DNA of 45,882 nucleotides from Bryobacterales bacterium (GCA_947467395.1 CANIIC010000012.1:1-45882), one strand, 5' to 3'. Counted from the stretch's first letter, positions 23,621 to 31,299 are shown. A program made the numbers and translations. The notes: generated by a model from the letters alone, not told the origin.

Positions 23621-26140
23621 GTGTACCATGAACGAGTGCCGCGCCTATTTTTAATCGATTCCTTCGGCTTCATCTTCAGGGCCTACCACGCGCGAGCACG
23701 TTCCGGCGCCCCGCCCATGCGCACCGCCGGGGGCTTCTCTACCGAAGCCGTCTACATCTTCCACAACATGGTCCGGAAGCTGGTCAACCAGTTCCAGCCC
23801 ACGCACATTGCCGCGATTTTCGAGAGCGAAGGTCCCACCTTCCGCGACGAAGCCTTCGAAGCCTACAAGGCGAACCGCACCGAAACCCCTCCCGACTTGC
23901 TCGAGCAAATCCCCTGGATCCGTAAGACCCTCGAGGCTATGCGCATCCCCGTCCTCGAATACCCCGGGTTTGAAGCTGACGACGTCATCGGCACACTCGC
24001 CCGCAAGGCCGTCGAGGCTGGCATCGAAGTCGCCATCGTCTCCAGCGACAAAGACATGCTGCAACTGGTGAATCACCACGTCCGCATGTTGAACCCGATG
24101 AAGAACGATCAGTGGTATGACTCCGACGAAGTCGAGAAGTTCATGGGCGTCCGCCCGCTACAGGTCATCGATCTACTGGCGCTCAAGGGCGACAGCGTCG
24201 ACAACATCCCCGGAGCCCCCGGCATCGGCGACAAAGGCGCACTCGATCTGATCAAACGCTTCGGCTCGGTGGAAGGTGCGATGGAGCACGCCGCCGAAGT
24301 CGAACGAAAAACGTACCGGGAGAGCCTCCAAAACAATCGCGACATTATCCTGCTGAGCAAGAAACTCGCGACCATCCATTGCGACGTCCCCGTCCCGCTG
24401 GACCTCGATGCGCTCGCCGCGCGCGAGCCCGATCGCGTCGCCCTGCGAGAGCTCTATCGCACGATGGAGTTCCACTCGCTACTCAAGGATCTCGGCCCTG
24501 AAGCCGCCAATCCGAAGACCACCAGTTACCAGCAACTTGGCTCACTCGAAGAACTGGAATCCGCACTCGTCGGCCAAACACCCGTCGCCGTCGCAATCAC
24601 CGAGCATATGGGCGCGCTCACCCTCGGCGCTTGTGCCAAACCGGGCGTCGCCTACAGCGCCCCGGCCGACCGTCTTCCCAGGAACTCCGCCATCACGCAC
24701 GACCTCAAGGCCATCGTCCGCCGCTTTGCCGACGCACCCGACTTGAAGCACGATGTGATGCTCTACGGCTTCCTGCTCAATGCAGATCCCGCGCATTGTG
24801 ACCTCGCGTCGCTGTGCGAACATCACCTCGCCCGCAGCTTCGATCCCGACCCGGCAGCTCAGGCCGACCTCATCCTCGCGCTCTACAATAAGCTCCGCCC
24901 GGAGGTCGAAGCCCTCGGCCTCGCCGAACTCTACGAGACCATCGACCTACCCATGGCCAGCATCCTCGGCCGTATGGAACAGCTCGGCATCCTGGTCGAT
25001 CGCGGCCAACTCGACCGCATGAGCGCACGGATGGAAGAGGAGATCGGCAAACTCTCCGAAGACATCTACGCGCTCGCAGGCAAGCCGTTCAACATCAACT
25101 CTCCCCAACAGCTCGCGCAGGTGTTGTTTGAAGACCTGAAGCTCCCGCCCACCGTGAAGACCGGCAAGGGCAAAGTCTTCTCCACGGCCGCCGAAGTGCT
25201 GGAAGAACTTGCCGATCAGCACCCCATCGCCGCGAAGGTTCTGGAATTCCGTCAGATCGCGAAACTCAAGGGCACCTACGCCGACGCCTTGCCGCAGTTG
25301 ATCGATCCGCACGATGGCCGGGTCCACACCACCTTCAATCAGACCGGAGCCGCTACCGGACGCCTGTCGAGTTCCAACCCGAACCTCCAGAACATCCCCG
25401 TACGCACCGAACTCGGCCGCGAGATCCGAGCCACCTTCGTCCCGCGCCCCGGCTGGAAACTGCTCGTCGCCGACTATTCGCAGATCGAACTCCGCCTGCT
25501 CGCCCACATGTCGGGCGACGCCGTGTTGACCGACGCCTTCCAGAACGGCGAGGACATCCACACCCGCACCGCCGCCGAAGTCTTTGGTGTGGGTCCCATG
25601 ATGGTCACGGCCGAACATCGCCGCGCGGCCAAAGCTGTCAACTTCGGCATCGTCTACGGACAAACCGCCTTCGGCCTGGCCCGCACGTTGGGCATTGATC
25701 GCAAAGAAGCCGACCGCTACATCAAGGCCTACTTCGAACGCTACGCCGGGGTCCGCACCTTCATCGATCGCACCATCGCCGAGGTCCGCCAATCCGGCGT
25801 ATCCGTGAGTCTCTACGGCCGTCGCCGACCGATTCCGGACATGAACAACCGCAACCCGAACGCCCGCGGTTTCGCCGAACGCACCGCCGTGAACACGCCG
25901 CTGCAGGGCACCGCCGCCGACATGATCAAGGTCGCCATGATCCGCATCGAAGAAAAACTGAAGGGCAGGGAATCGCGCATGCTGCTCCAGGTTCATGACG
26001 AACTCGTCTTCGAAGTCCCGCCCTCAGAACTCGACGAAATGAAGCGCATGGTCAAGACCGAAATGGAAGGCGTTTACAAACTGAACGTTCCACTACTGGT
26101 CGAAGTCGGCACCGGCGACAATTGGCGCGACGCGAAGTAA
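23621..26140 (+). CDS. polA: DNA polymerase I
   Basis: Replication/repair polymerase, 839 residues, close to Taq rather than E. coli length. Residues 5-290 are the 5'-3' exonuclease (SFGFIFRAYHA, FEADDVIGTLA, SSDKDMLQLV, LKGDSVDNIPG). The middle region keeps the fold, but the 3'-5' exonuclease Asp-x-Glu site is replaced (PVAVAITEHMGALT), so proofreading is probably absent. The polymerase domain is complete: motif A VADYSQIELRLLAHMSG, motif B RRAAKAVNFGIVYGQ, motif C LLQVHDELVFEVP. The track start is GTG 23621. GTG 23636, reached after a TACCAT hexamer plus 6 bases, fits the family N-terminus better (VPRLFLIDSFG). Neither has a Shine-Dalgarno. Confidence 0.96.
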   Translation: MYHERVPRLFLIDSFGFIFRAYHARARSGAPPMRTAGGFSTEAVYIFHNMVRKLVNQFQPTHIAAIFESEGPTFRDEAFEAYKANRTETPPDLLEQIPWIRKTLEAMRIPVLEYPGFEADDVIGTLARKAVEAGIEVAIVSSDKDMLQLVNHHVRMLNPMKNDQWYDSDEVEKFMGVRPLQVIDLLALKGDSVDNIPGAPGIGDKGALDLIKRFGSVEGAMEHAAEVERKTYRESLQNNRDIILLSKKLATIHCDVPVPLDLDALAAREPDRVALRELYRTMEFHSLLKDLGPEAANPKTTSYQQLGSLEELESALVGQTPVAVAITEHMGALTLGACAKPGVAYSAPADRLPRNSAITHDLKAIVRRFADAPDLKHDVMLYGFLLNADPAHCDLASLCEHHLARSFDPDPAAQADLILALYNKLRPEVEALGLAELYETIDLPMASILGRMEQLGILVDRGQLDRMSARMEEEIGKLSEDIYALAGKPFNINSPQQLAQVLFEDLKLPPTVKTGKGKVFSTAAEVLEELADQHPIAAKVLEFRQIAKLKGTYADALPQLIDPHDGRVHTTFNQTGAATGRLSSSNPNLQNIPVRTELGREIRATFVPRPGWKLLVADYSQIELRLLAHMSGDAVLTDAFQNGEDIHTRTAAEVFGVGPMMVTAEHRRAAKAVNFGIVYGQTAFGLARTLGIDRKEADRYIKAYFERYAGVRTFIDRTIAEVRQSGVSVSLYGRRRPIPDMNNRNPNARGFAERTAVNTPLQGTAADMIKVAMIRIEEKLKGRESRMLLQVHDELVFEVPPSELDEMKRMVKTEMEGVYKLNVPLLVEVGTGDNWRDAK

Positions 26141-26178
26141 CGCGACCTTCAACCTCCCCGCGCTAGAATGGAGGTTCG

Positions 26179-27219
26179 ATGCGACTCCGCGCGGCTCTCG
26201 CTCTCTCCGCTCTTCTGTTGGCCACCAATTGCGGCCGTTCCGCCGGCGCGAATGTCGCGGCCACGGTGAACGGCCGGGCGATCACCTACGAAGAACTCGA
26301 CAAGCAGTATCAGGTCGCAATGTACGGTTCGCCCGGCGAACGCCCCAGTGACGATCAGCTGGTCATCCAGCGTCTGGAAATCCTGCGCGCGATGATCGAT
26401 AACGAAATCATGCTGCAGCGGGCCGAACGCGATGGTCTGTTGGCTGTGGATGCGGACGTCGAACGCAAGTTCAGTGAGATGCGCACTCCTTACACCGAAG
26501 AGGAGTTCCAGAAGCAGCTCAAAGATCGCAAGATGACCGTCGAAGATCTCAAGGCCCAGCTGCGCCGCGATCTCAGTGCGCAGAACCTCTTGAACAAAGA
26601 GACCACTGCCAAGATCAGCATTTCCGACAAAGACATCAGCGATTTCTACGAAGCCAACAAGGAAAGCTTCAATCGCGCCGAACCGCAATTACACCTGGCG
26701 CAGATCCTGGTCACCCCGCGCGCCGATGAAGCCGTTCGCAACCTAAAGGGCGACAACGCACTGGACGAGCCGACGGCCAAGAAGAAGATCGCCAGCCTGG
26801 AAGACCGCCTCCGCAAGGGCGAAGACTTCGCCGAACTCGCGCAGAATTATTCCGAAGATCCTGAGTCCGCGTCCGCGGGTGGCGACCTCGGCTTTGTCAC
26901 CGAATCCGCTCTCGAACAAGCCAACGCCGAACTCCGCAAGACCATCCTCGCTTTACGCGCCGGACAAGTCACGCCGGTGTTGAAAACTCCCGAAGGCTAC
27001 CGCTTGGTGAAGTTGATCACGCGAGACCCCGCGGGCCAGAGAGCCTTGAACGATCCCAACGTACAGCAAACCATCCGGGAAACGTTGATCACGCGCAAGG
27101 AACAACTGCTGCGCTCAGCCTTCTACGAAGTCGCGCGCAATGAAGCGGAAGTGATTAACTACTACGCCCAGAGCATCGTCGCCGGTGGTTCCGCCGCCGC
27201 AGTAGCCGCCGCGAAGTAG
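26179..27219 (+). CDS. Exported parvulin-type peptidyl-prolyl isomerase (SurA/PrsA-like)
   Basis: 346 residues. An N-terminal signal sequence ends in LLATNCG, a lipobox-like site, though Asn before the Cys is not standard, so lipidation is uncertain. Residues 28-160 form a SurA/PrsA-type chaperone region (VNGRAITYEELDKQY, with an EEL-rich helical bundle). Residues 165-275 hold the parvulin domain (LHLAQILVTPR, FAELAQNYSEDPESASAGGDLGFV, TPEGYRLVKL). It probably folds outer-membrane or secreted proteins in the periplasm. GGAGG at 26170-26174 precedes the ATG; a TAGAAT hexamer lies just before that, so the leader must be very short. Its stop abuts the stop of convergent pheA. Confidence 0.93.
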   Translation: MRLRAALALSALLLATNCGRSAGANVAATVNGRAITYEELDKQYQVAMYGSPGERPSDDQLVIQRLEILRAMIDNEIMLQRAERDGLLAVDADVERKFSEMRTPYTEEEFQKQLKDRKMTVEDLKAQLRRDLSAQNLLNKETTAKISISDKDISDFYEANKESFNRAEPQLHLAQILVTPRADEAVRNLKGDNALDEPTAKKKIASLEDRLRKGEDFAELAQNYSEDPESASAGGDLGFVTESALEQANAELRKTILALRAGQVTPVLKTPEGYRLVKLITRDPAGQRALNDPNVQQTIRETLITRKEQLLRSAFYEVARNEAEVINYYAQSIVAGGSAAAVAAAK

Positions 27220-28047
27220 TTACGCCGCCCGATAGGTTCCCAACACCCGCAGGAAACTAGACACTTCGCCCAAGTGCGCCAGTGCGTTCTTCACCACCGG
27301 GTCATCCGCCCGTCCGATCAGGTCGATGTAGAACAGATACTCCCACGGCTTGCCGCGCAACGGACGCGACTCGATCTTCGTCAGGTTCAGATCGCGCAAC
27401 GCCACCGCACTCAGCGCCTTGAACAGTGCGCCCGGCATGTTCTTCGTCGTGAACACCAGAGAGGTCTTCCACGGCTTCGACGACTTGCCGACCTTGGGCT
27501 TGGCGCCCTTGCGCTCCAACATGAAGAACCGAGTGAAGTTCTGACTGTCGTCTTCAATCGCGCGCTTCAGAATCTTGCCCTTATAAATCTTCGCCGCCAG
27601 ATCACTGGCGATGGCCGCGCCACCTGCAGGCCTCTGCTCCATCACCATCTTCACGCTGCCCGCCGTGTCGTAGAAGACTTCCTTTTCCAACTGCGGATTC
27701 GCGGCAAAGAAATCGATGCACTGATACAGCGCCACCTGATGCGAAAACACCTTCTTCACATCGGAGAACTTCATGCCCGGAGGCGCGATCAGGTTGTGCA
27801 CGATGCGGACATTCGTCTCACCGGTGATGACGAAGTCGTGCTTCAGCAATAGATCGTAGTTCTCGTAGATTGACCCGCGCAACGTGTTCTCAATCGGAAT
27901 CACAGCGGCATCCACTTCTTTATTCGCCAAAGCGGCAAACACCTGGTCGAACCACGGCTCCGGCACGGGCTTGGCGGACTTGCCCAAAAGTTGAACGATG
28001 GCCTGCTGGCTGAAGGCGCCCAGCTCGCCCTGGAATGCGGCTTTCAT
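27220..28047 (-). CDS. pheA: Prephenate dehydratase
   Basis: Cytoplasmic enzyme converting prephenate to phenylpyruvate for phenylalanine synthesis. 275 residues: the PDT domain (FQGELGAFSQQA at the start, IPIENTLRGSIYENYDLL, and the catalytic Thr-Arg-Phe in NFTRFFMLER) is followed by a C-terminal ACT domain (PGALFKALSAVALRDLNLTKIESRP). The ACT domain should bind phenylalanine for feedback control. No chorismate mutase domain is attached, so it is the monofunctional type. It starts 15 bases after the ubiX stop with no Shine-Dalgarno; a TAAGAT hexamer overlaps that stop, which could allow a separate, nearly leaderless transcript. Confidence 0.96.
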   Translation of the reverse strand: MKAAFQGELGAFSQQAIVQLLGKSAKPVPEPWFDQVFAALANKEVDAAVIPIENTLRGSIYENYDLLLKHDFVITGETNVRIVHNLIAPPGMKFSDVKKVFSHQVALYQCIDFFAANPQLEKEVFYDTAGSVKMVMEQRPAGGAAIASDLAAKIYKGKILKRAIEDDSQNFTRFFMLERKGAKPKVGKSSKPWKTSLVFTTKNMPGALFKALSAVALRDLNLTKIESRPLRGKPWEYLFYIDLIGRADDPVVKNALAHLGEVSSFLRVLGTYRAA

Positions 28048-28062
28048 GGTGTAGAGACTATC

Positions 28063-28680
28063 TTAGCTTGAGGTTGGGCGTGCGGACCTACCGCCATCCC
28101 ATCGCAATGCGTCTTGTGACGGCAAACCGAGCAGATCCAGCACCCGATCTACGCTGTGTTCCACAATATCCATCGCCGTTTGAGGCTTGTGATAAAACGC
28201 GGGCACCGGCGGAGCGATAATCGCGCCCATCTCGGCCAGCGCCGTCATGTTTCGCAGATGCCCCAAGTGAAACGGCGTCTCCCGAACCATCAGAATCAGT
28301 TGCCGCCGCTCCTTCAACATCACATCCGCGGCGCGTGTCAGGAGATTATCAGTAATTCCGGTCGCAATTGCCGACATCGTATGGATGGAGCAGGGCGCGA
28401 TCACCATGCTATCAATCACCGCTGATCCGCTCGCCAGCCGGCTGCCGATATCTTCCACCGGGTAATAATAGTCTGCTAGCCCGCGAAAATCAGCGGCCTT
28501 TTTATCCATTTCCAGATGCGCCGTGCGCTCGCCCGAGCGAGTCAACACCAGATGCGTCTCCGCCGTGCCAGCCGCGCGCAGCTTTTCCAGCAGCCTCCAG
28601 CCGTAAACAGTACCACTTGCGCCGCTAATGCCAATGATGACGCGTTTTCGCCGATTCGATTGTTCGAGATTTTGGACCAT
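28063..28680 (-). CDS. ubiX: Flavin prenyltransferase UbiX
   Basis: Makes prenylated FMN, the cofactor of UbiD-type decarboxylases, from FMN and dimethylallyl phosphate. 205 residues in the flavoprotein fold: IIGISGASGTVYGWRLLEKL at the FMN-binding N-terminus, VIAPCSIHTMSAIATGITDNL in the middle, and LILMVRETPFHLGHLRNM, which are characteristic of UbiX/Pad1. The ubiD partner is not in the window. It is co-oriented with pheA 15 bases downstream. Its 5' side carries a perfect 22-bp palindrome 10 bases before the ATG, so a repressor may control it together with the divergent XRE gene. Confidence 0.95.
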   Translation of the reverse strand: MVQNLEQSNRRKRVIIGISGASGTVYGWRLLEKLRAAGTAETHLVLTRSGERTAHLEMDKKAADFRGLADYYYPVEDIGSRLASGSAVIDSMVIAPCSIHTMSAIATGITDNLLTRAADVMLKERRQLILMVRETPFHLGHLRNMTALAEMGAIIAPPVPAFYHKPQTAMDIVEHSVDRVLDLLGLPSQDALRWDGGRSARPTSS

Positions 28681-28689
28681 GTGGAAAAC

Positions 28690-28711
28690 TTTGTTCTGAT
28701 TTCAGAACAAA
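28690..28711. promoter_or_regulatory. Perfect 22-bp palindromic operator candidate
   Basis: TTTGTTCTGA, two bases TT, then the exact reverse complement TCAGAACAAA. It lies 10 bases from the ubiX start and 16 bases upstream of the -35 of the divergent XRE-gene promoter. The likely ligand is the dimeric XRE/S24-like protein encoded next to it, acting on both directions. Core GTTC-N8-GAAC differs in spacing from the LexA boxes I know. Confidence 0.65.
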
Positions 28712-28726
28712 TGGTACTTGCGCTCC

Positions 28727-28756
28727 TTGCTCCTTCGATCTTTGCGTCGGTATAAT
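28727..28756 (+). promoter_or_regulatory. Sigma70-type promoter of the XRE regulator
   Basis: TTGCTC (28727-28732), 18 bases, TATAAT (28751-28756, perfect). Transcription would start near 28763, giving a leader of about 57 bases before ATG 28820. The strongest conventional promoter in the window. Confidence 0.65.
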
Positions 28757-28819
28757 CCTCAGCAAGGACTAGGCGTACTGCTTGCGTAGCCCAGCGACCA
28801 GGGACGATCACAAAACCCA

Positions 28820-29605
28820 ATGATGGAGGATGCAGGGCAAAAACTCAAGCAGGTCCGGGAACGCCTGGGCTTAACTTACCGTGAGGTCGAGGAATATAGT
28901 ACTCGCGTCGCGCAGGTTCGTAATAGCGAAGAGTTCATCATTGCCCTTAGCCGCCTCTCCGACATCGAAAATAAGCGCACAGTTCCGTCGCTGTTTCGCC
29001 TCTATTCGTTGTGCGTCATCTACCGCCTGGATTTCAACGAAGTCCTCGCCTGGTATGGGATTTCTCTCGCGAATCAGCCCGCCGACGCCGCACTGCTCCC
29101 GCTGTCACGCACCCACCGAGTGAATTTTCAACCCTCTGAGGCTGGCGAGATTCAGGTCCCCATGGCGCTCGATCCCGGCGTTGATCCCAGTCGCACCGTG
29201 TTTCTGAGCCGCTTCATTCAGAAATGGGGCAAGTTGCCGTTGATGCTGCTCAATCACGTCGACCTGCGGATTCAAGCCTATGGCTACATCGGCACCGAGG
29301 ATTGGTCCATGCATCCGATCATCCCTCCGGGTTCCTTAGTGGTGATCGATCAGTCAAAACGGCGCGTTTTGAATTCCGGATGGACGACAGAGTTCGATCG
29401 CCCCATCTATTTTCTGGAACACCGTGACGGCTACGTCTGCAGTTGGTGCACGCTCAAGGATTCGCACCTTTCGCTCCATCCACATCCATCCTCTTTGAAG
29501 GATCCGGAAGTCTACCTCTATCCCAAGGAAATCGAAGTGATTGGCCAGGTTACGTTCGCGGCGACGACGCTGGACCCTTCGGTACGGCGCCGCTCGAATA
29601 GTTGA
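28820..29605 (+). CDS. XRE-type HTH regulator with S24/LexA-like C-terminal domain
   Basis: 261 residues. The N-terminal HTH (residues 6-80) is a Cro/CI fold with an insertion (KQVRERLGLTYREVEEYS, then ALSRLSDIENKR and PSLFRLYSLCVIYRLD). The C-terminal part (about 150-250) resembles the S24 peptidase fold of LexA/CI: WSMHPIIPPGSLVVID has the Ser163 at the cleavage-nucleophile place. The catalytic Lys expected in the following strand is not evident (YVCSWCTLKD), so it may be a dimerisation or sensing domain without self-cleavage. A promoter with perfect TATAAT and a 22-bp palindrome precede it, suggesting autoregulation. Its last 56 bases overlap the 3' end of the convergent unknown gene. Confidence 0.85.
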   Translation: MMEDAGQKLKQVRERLGLTYREVEEYSTRVAQVRNSEEFIIALSRLSDIENKRTVPSLFRLYSLCVIYRLDFNEVLAWYGISLANQPADAALLPLSRTHRVNFQPSEAGEIQVPMALDPGVDPSRTVFLSRFIQKWGKLPLMLLNHVDLRIQAYGYIGTEDWSMHPIIPPGSLVVIDQSKRRVLNSGWTTEFDRPIYFLEHRDGYVCSWCTLKDSHLSLHPHPSSLKDPEVYLYPKEIEVIGQVTFAATTLDPSVRRRSNS

Positions 29606-30062
29606 CGGCTTTCAGTAACTGCTGAATGTCGCTGGAATAGAGGACGCGGTCAGCCTTGCTCGCCGAATCCGGGATGCAGCCCAAGTACCCTTGCGATTCA
29701 ATCCAGTAGCGCACCACCAAACCCCGCGGATCGTCCAAGGTCTCCAGGTACATCAATAAGTCGGAGTGTTTCTGCTCCAGGGAAAGTTTGATCCACTCCC
29801 GGAAGGTCCGCCGGTGACTGGATTCCAGGGCTTCCGCGCTCTGTTCCCGACCAAAGGCCGCCGCCAATCCATAGTGTCTGTACGCGCCCGTATTCGAGTC
29901 CCGAAGGGAACTCAAGTACATCAGCCGTCCGTATAAAGACGGAATTCGCGCTAAGGTGTGCCGGAACAGATCTTCGCTAGCCGATCGGTCCAACCCGGCA
30001 CGCGGCCTAAGACTTCGCATCGCGTTTCCCATGTTCAGGATGCCTTCGCCATTGTACGTCAT
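29550..30062 (-). CDS. Unknown cytoplasmic helical protein, 170 aa
   Basis: No named family recognised. Soluble, mostly helical. The centre (LFRHTLARIPSLYGRLMYLS, then LRDSNTGAYRHYGLAAAFG) has the look of a conserved lineage-specific family, and a second part has HRRTFREWIKLSLEQKHSDL and a C-terminal region LLKAVNY. From memory similar short proteins occur in several copies in acidobacterial genomes, but I cannot check that here. The ATG at 30062 is kept; ATG 30032 is an alternative. Its tail overlaps the XRE gene by 56 bases. It is divergent from the exported peptide, with a shared CGGCCACTTT motif in both 5' regions. Confidence 0.72.
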   Translation of the reverse strand: MTYNGEGILNMGNAMRSLRPRAGLDRSASEDLFRHTLARIPSLYGRLMYLSSLRDSNTGAYRHYGLAAAFGREQSAEALESSHRRTFREWIKLSLEQKHSDLLMYLETLDDPRGLVVRYWIESQGYLGCIPDSASKADRVLYSSDIQQLLKAVNYSSGAVPKGPASSPRT

Positions 30063-30070
30063 TCCGACCC

Positions 30071-30199
30071 AAAGTGGCCGTTTTCTTTTATTCCGAAAAC
30101 GGAAAACCTGCTTGTAATCTTCGAACTGCGCTCATAGCAACAGTAACGTAGAACCAGCCTAAGTGAACGCCCTACCTCGCGTCCTTTCCCGGCCACTTT
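30071..30199. repeat. Paired CGGCCACTTT motifs flanking a divergent intergenic region
   Basis: AAAGTGGCCG at 30071-30080 and its exact reverse complement CGGCCACTTT at 30190-30199, 109 bases apart. Relative to each divergent gene the motif reads the same way (CGGCCACTTT toward the start codon), 8 bases from the left ATG and 25 bases from the right ATG. This suggests a regulator or RNA-level element shared by the two 5' regions. Confidence 0.5.
30078..30102. repeat. 8-bp inverted repeat before the unknown 170-aa gene
   Basis: CCGTTTTC, nine bases TTTTATTCC, GAAAACGG. It overlaps the left copy of the CGGCCACTTT motif and lies 15 bases before the ATG at 30062. Could be an operator or a hairpin in the leader. 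Confidence 0.45.
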
Positions 30200-30224
30200 T
30201 CTGTCTTTCAAGGAGATGTCGCCC

Positions 30225-30461
30225 ATGAATAAACGTTCCGTTCTGGTCAAGATTCTGCTCCCCGTAATGCTCACCCTCGTCCTGCCGGCCATGCTTTCCG
30301 CTGGAGACCCCGTGTGCGAACCGCCGTATTGTCAGGGCGCCTGCCCGGATAGCTCTTATGACTGCACCCAGGATTGGATATGGTCATCGTGGAGCAACTT
30401 CCAAACCGCATGTGCCCTGTGGTACTCCGGCTACAACATCCTCATCTGTTGCAACAACTGA
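30225..30461 (+). CDS. Small exported cysteine-rich peptide, 78 aa
   Basis: Signal peptide of about 26 residues (KRSVLVKILLPVMLTLVLPA, cleavage after MLSA) and a mature part of about 52 residues with seven cysteines and four tryptophan/tyrosine-rich stretches (CEPPYCQGACPDSSYDC, then DWIWSSWSNF, ending ILICCNN). The start is ATG 30225: AAGGAG at 30210-30215 with 9-base spacing. The track's ATG 30216 touches that site and is unlikely. No known bacteriocin or RiPP leader motif is visible, and no maturation enzymes are adjacent. The odd cysteine number leaves one free thiol or an intermolecular bond. The downstream 7TM protein is co-oriented. Function unknown. Confidence 0.75.
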   Translation: MNKRSVLVKILLPVMLTLVLPAMLSAGDPVCEPPYCQGACPDSSYDCTQDWIWSSWSNFQTACALWYSGYNILICCNN

Positions 30462-30473
30462 TCGCCACTTGGG

Positions 30474-30517
30474 TGTTCCGGCTGTGAATACAACATGTTA
30501 GACTCACAGCCGGAACA
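30474..30517 (+). promoter_or_regulatory. 14-bp perfect stem-loop ending on the next start codon
   Basis: TGTTCCGGCTGTGA (30474-30487), a 16-base loop that contains the palindrome AACATGTT, and the exact complement TCACAGCCGGAACA (30504-30517). The last paired base is the A of the following ATG. No T-run follows, so it is not a classical terminator; it could mask the start of the 7TM gene or bind a dimeric regulator. Confidence 0.7.
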
Positions 30518-31299
30518 TGCCGACGATCGCGGATAATCTGGCCTTCATTCTCACCGTTCCGCTCCTGTTCCTCTCAAGCTTCGCCCTACTCGCGCTGTTG
30601 GTCCAACTAGCCAGACGGGGCCTGCTCCGGGCACATTGGCCTCTCGCTGCCTACGCCATGGTCGAAGGCCTGAGCGGCCCCCTCACTTTTCTCTCCACTC
30701 CCACCAAGCTTCCCCTACTATTTCGAGCTTCAGAGATTCTGAAGCTCGTCTTCGCGGTGATGGTGATCTGGTCCCTGTCCCGAACGTTATTTTCCAGCTA
30801 CCCGGCCATTGGAAGCTTCGCCTCCCGAGCGGCCAAATTGATCGTAGCTGGGTGCTTACTCCTGGGCTGGATCAGCTTTTTGACCGACCCGATACTCCCG
30901 TTAGGCCGCAGCCCAGCCCTGCATTTGTTTATCTCTGTCGAGAGGGCCGTGATTACCGGACTGCTGGCGTTCCTCTTCATCCTCTCGGTTTTTGTGGGAT
31001 GGTTCCCGGTGCGCATGGCGCGCAATTTGGCTCGAATTCTCATTGGTTTTCTCGCCATTCTGACCGCTGCGTGGATCAACCACCTGGTCAGCAATGTCGC
31101 GTCACGGTACACCCCCTGGGGCAACATCCTTAGCTCCATCATGCTGGTTGGGTCTGCGGTATATTGGTCCTTAACAGTCCACCTCGCAGGCGAAACAGAG
31201 ACTGCGTACACGCTGCCGGCCTGGGATCCGGAGCGCATGGACCGTATGACGTCCCAGCTAGCTCAGATGGAGGCTCAGCTGTCTCGACGTGGACACTAG
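30517..31299 (+). CDS. Seven-helix membrane protein with cytoplasmic coiled tail
   Basis: 260 residues with seven predicted membrane helices (about 8-30, 40-60, 66-92, 104-125, 137-163, 172-195, 199-224), then a short tail (DPERMDRMTSQLAQMEAQL) with a heptad-like pattern. No catalytic motif is recognised. The layout is that of a membrane sensor or carotenoid/peptide-binding 7TM protein, but no retinal-binding Lys is evident in the last helix. The start codon is the last base of a 14-bp stem, and there is no free Shine-Dalgarno. It follows the exported cysteine-rich peptide by 55 bases and is followed by a one-helix protein. Function unknown. Confidence 0.78.
   Translation: MPTIADNLAFILTVPLLFLSSFALLALLVQLARRGLLRAHWPLAAYAMVEGLSGPLTFLSTPTKLPLLFRASEILKLVFAVMVIWSLSRTLFSSYPAIGSFASRAAKLIVAGCLLLGWISFLTDPILPLGRSPALHLFISVERAVITGLLAFLFILSVFVGWFPVRMARNLARILIGFLAILTAAWINHLVSNVASRYTPWGNILSSIMLVGSAVYWSLTVHLAGETETAYTLPAWDPERMDRMTSQLAQMEAQLSRRGH

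Noticed and set aside
24947-25996. 349-codon minus-strand frame within polA
   Set aside because: Glycine/histidine-rich shadow of the well-supported polymerase domain; no recognisable motif.
28690-28711. Palindrome as a LexA (SOS) box
   Set aside because: Spacing GTTC-N8-GAAC differs from the LexA boxes I know, and the neighbouring genes are not DNA-repair genes; kept only as an operator of unknown regulator.
30059-30292. 77-codon minus-strand frame in the divergent intergenic region
   Set aside because: Overlaps the peptide start, regulatory repeats and the 170-aa gene's 5' side; basic, no motif and no start site.
30474-30517. Stem-loop as an intrinsic terminator of the peptide gene
   Set aside because: No T-run follows on either strand and the stem runs into a start codon; kept as a regulatory hairpin.
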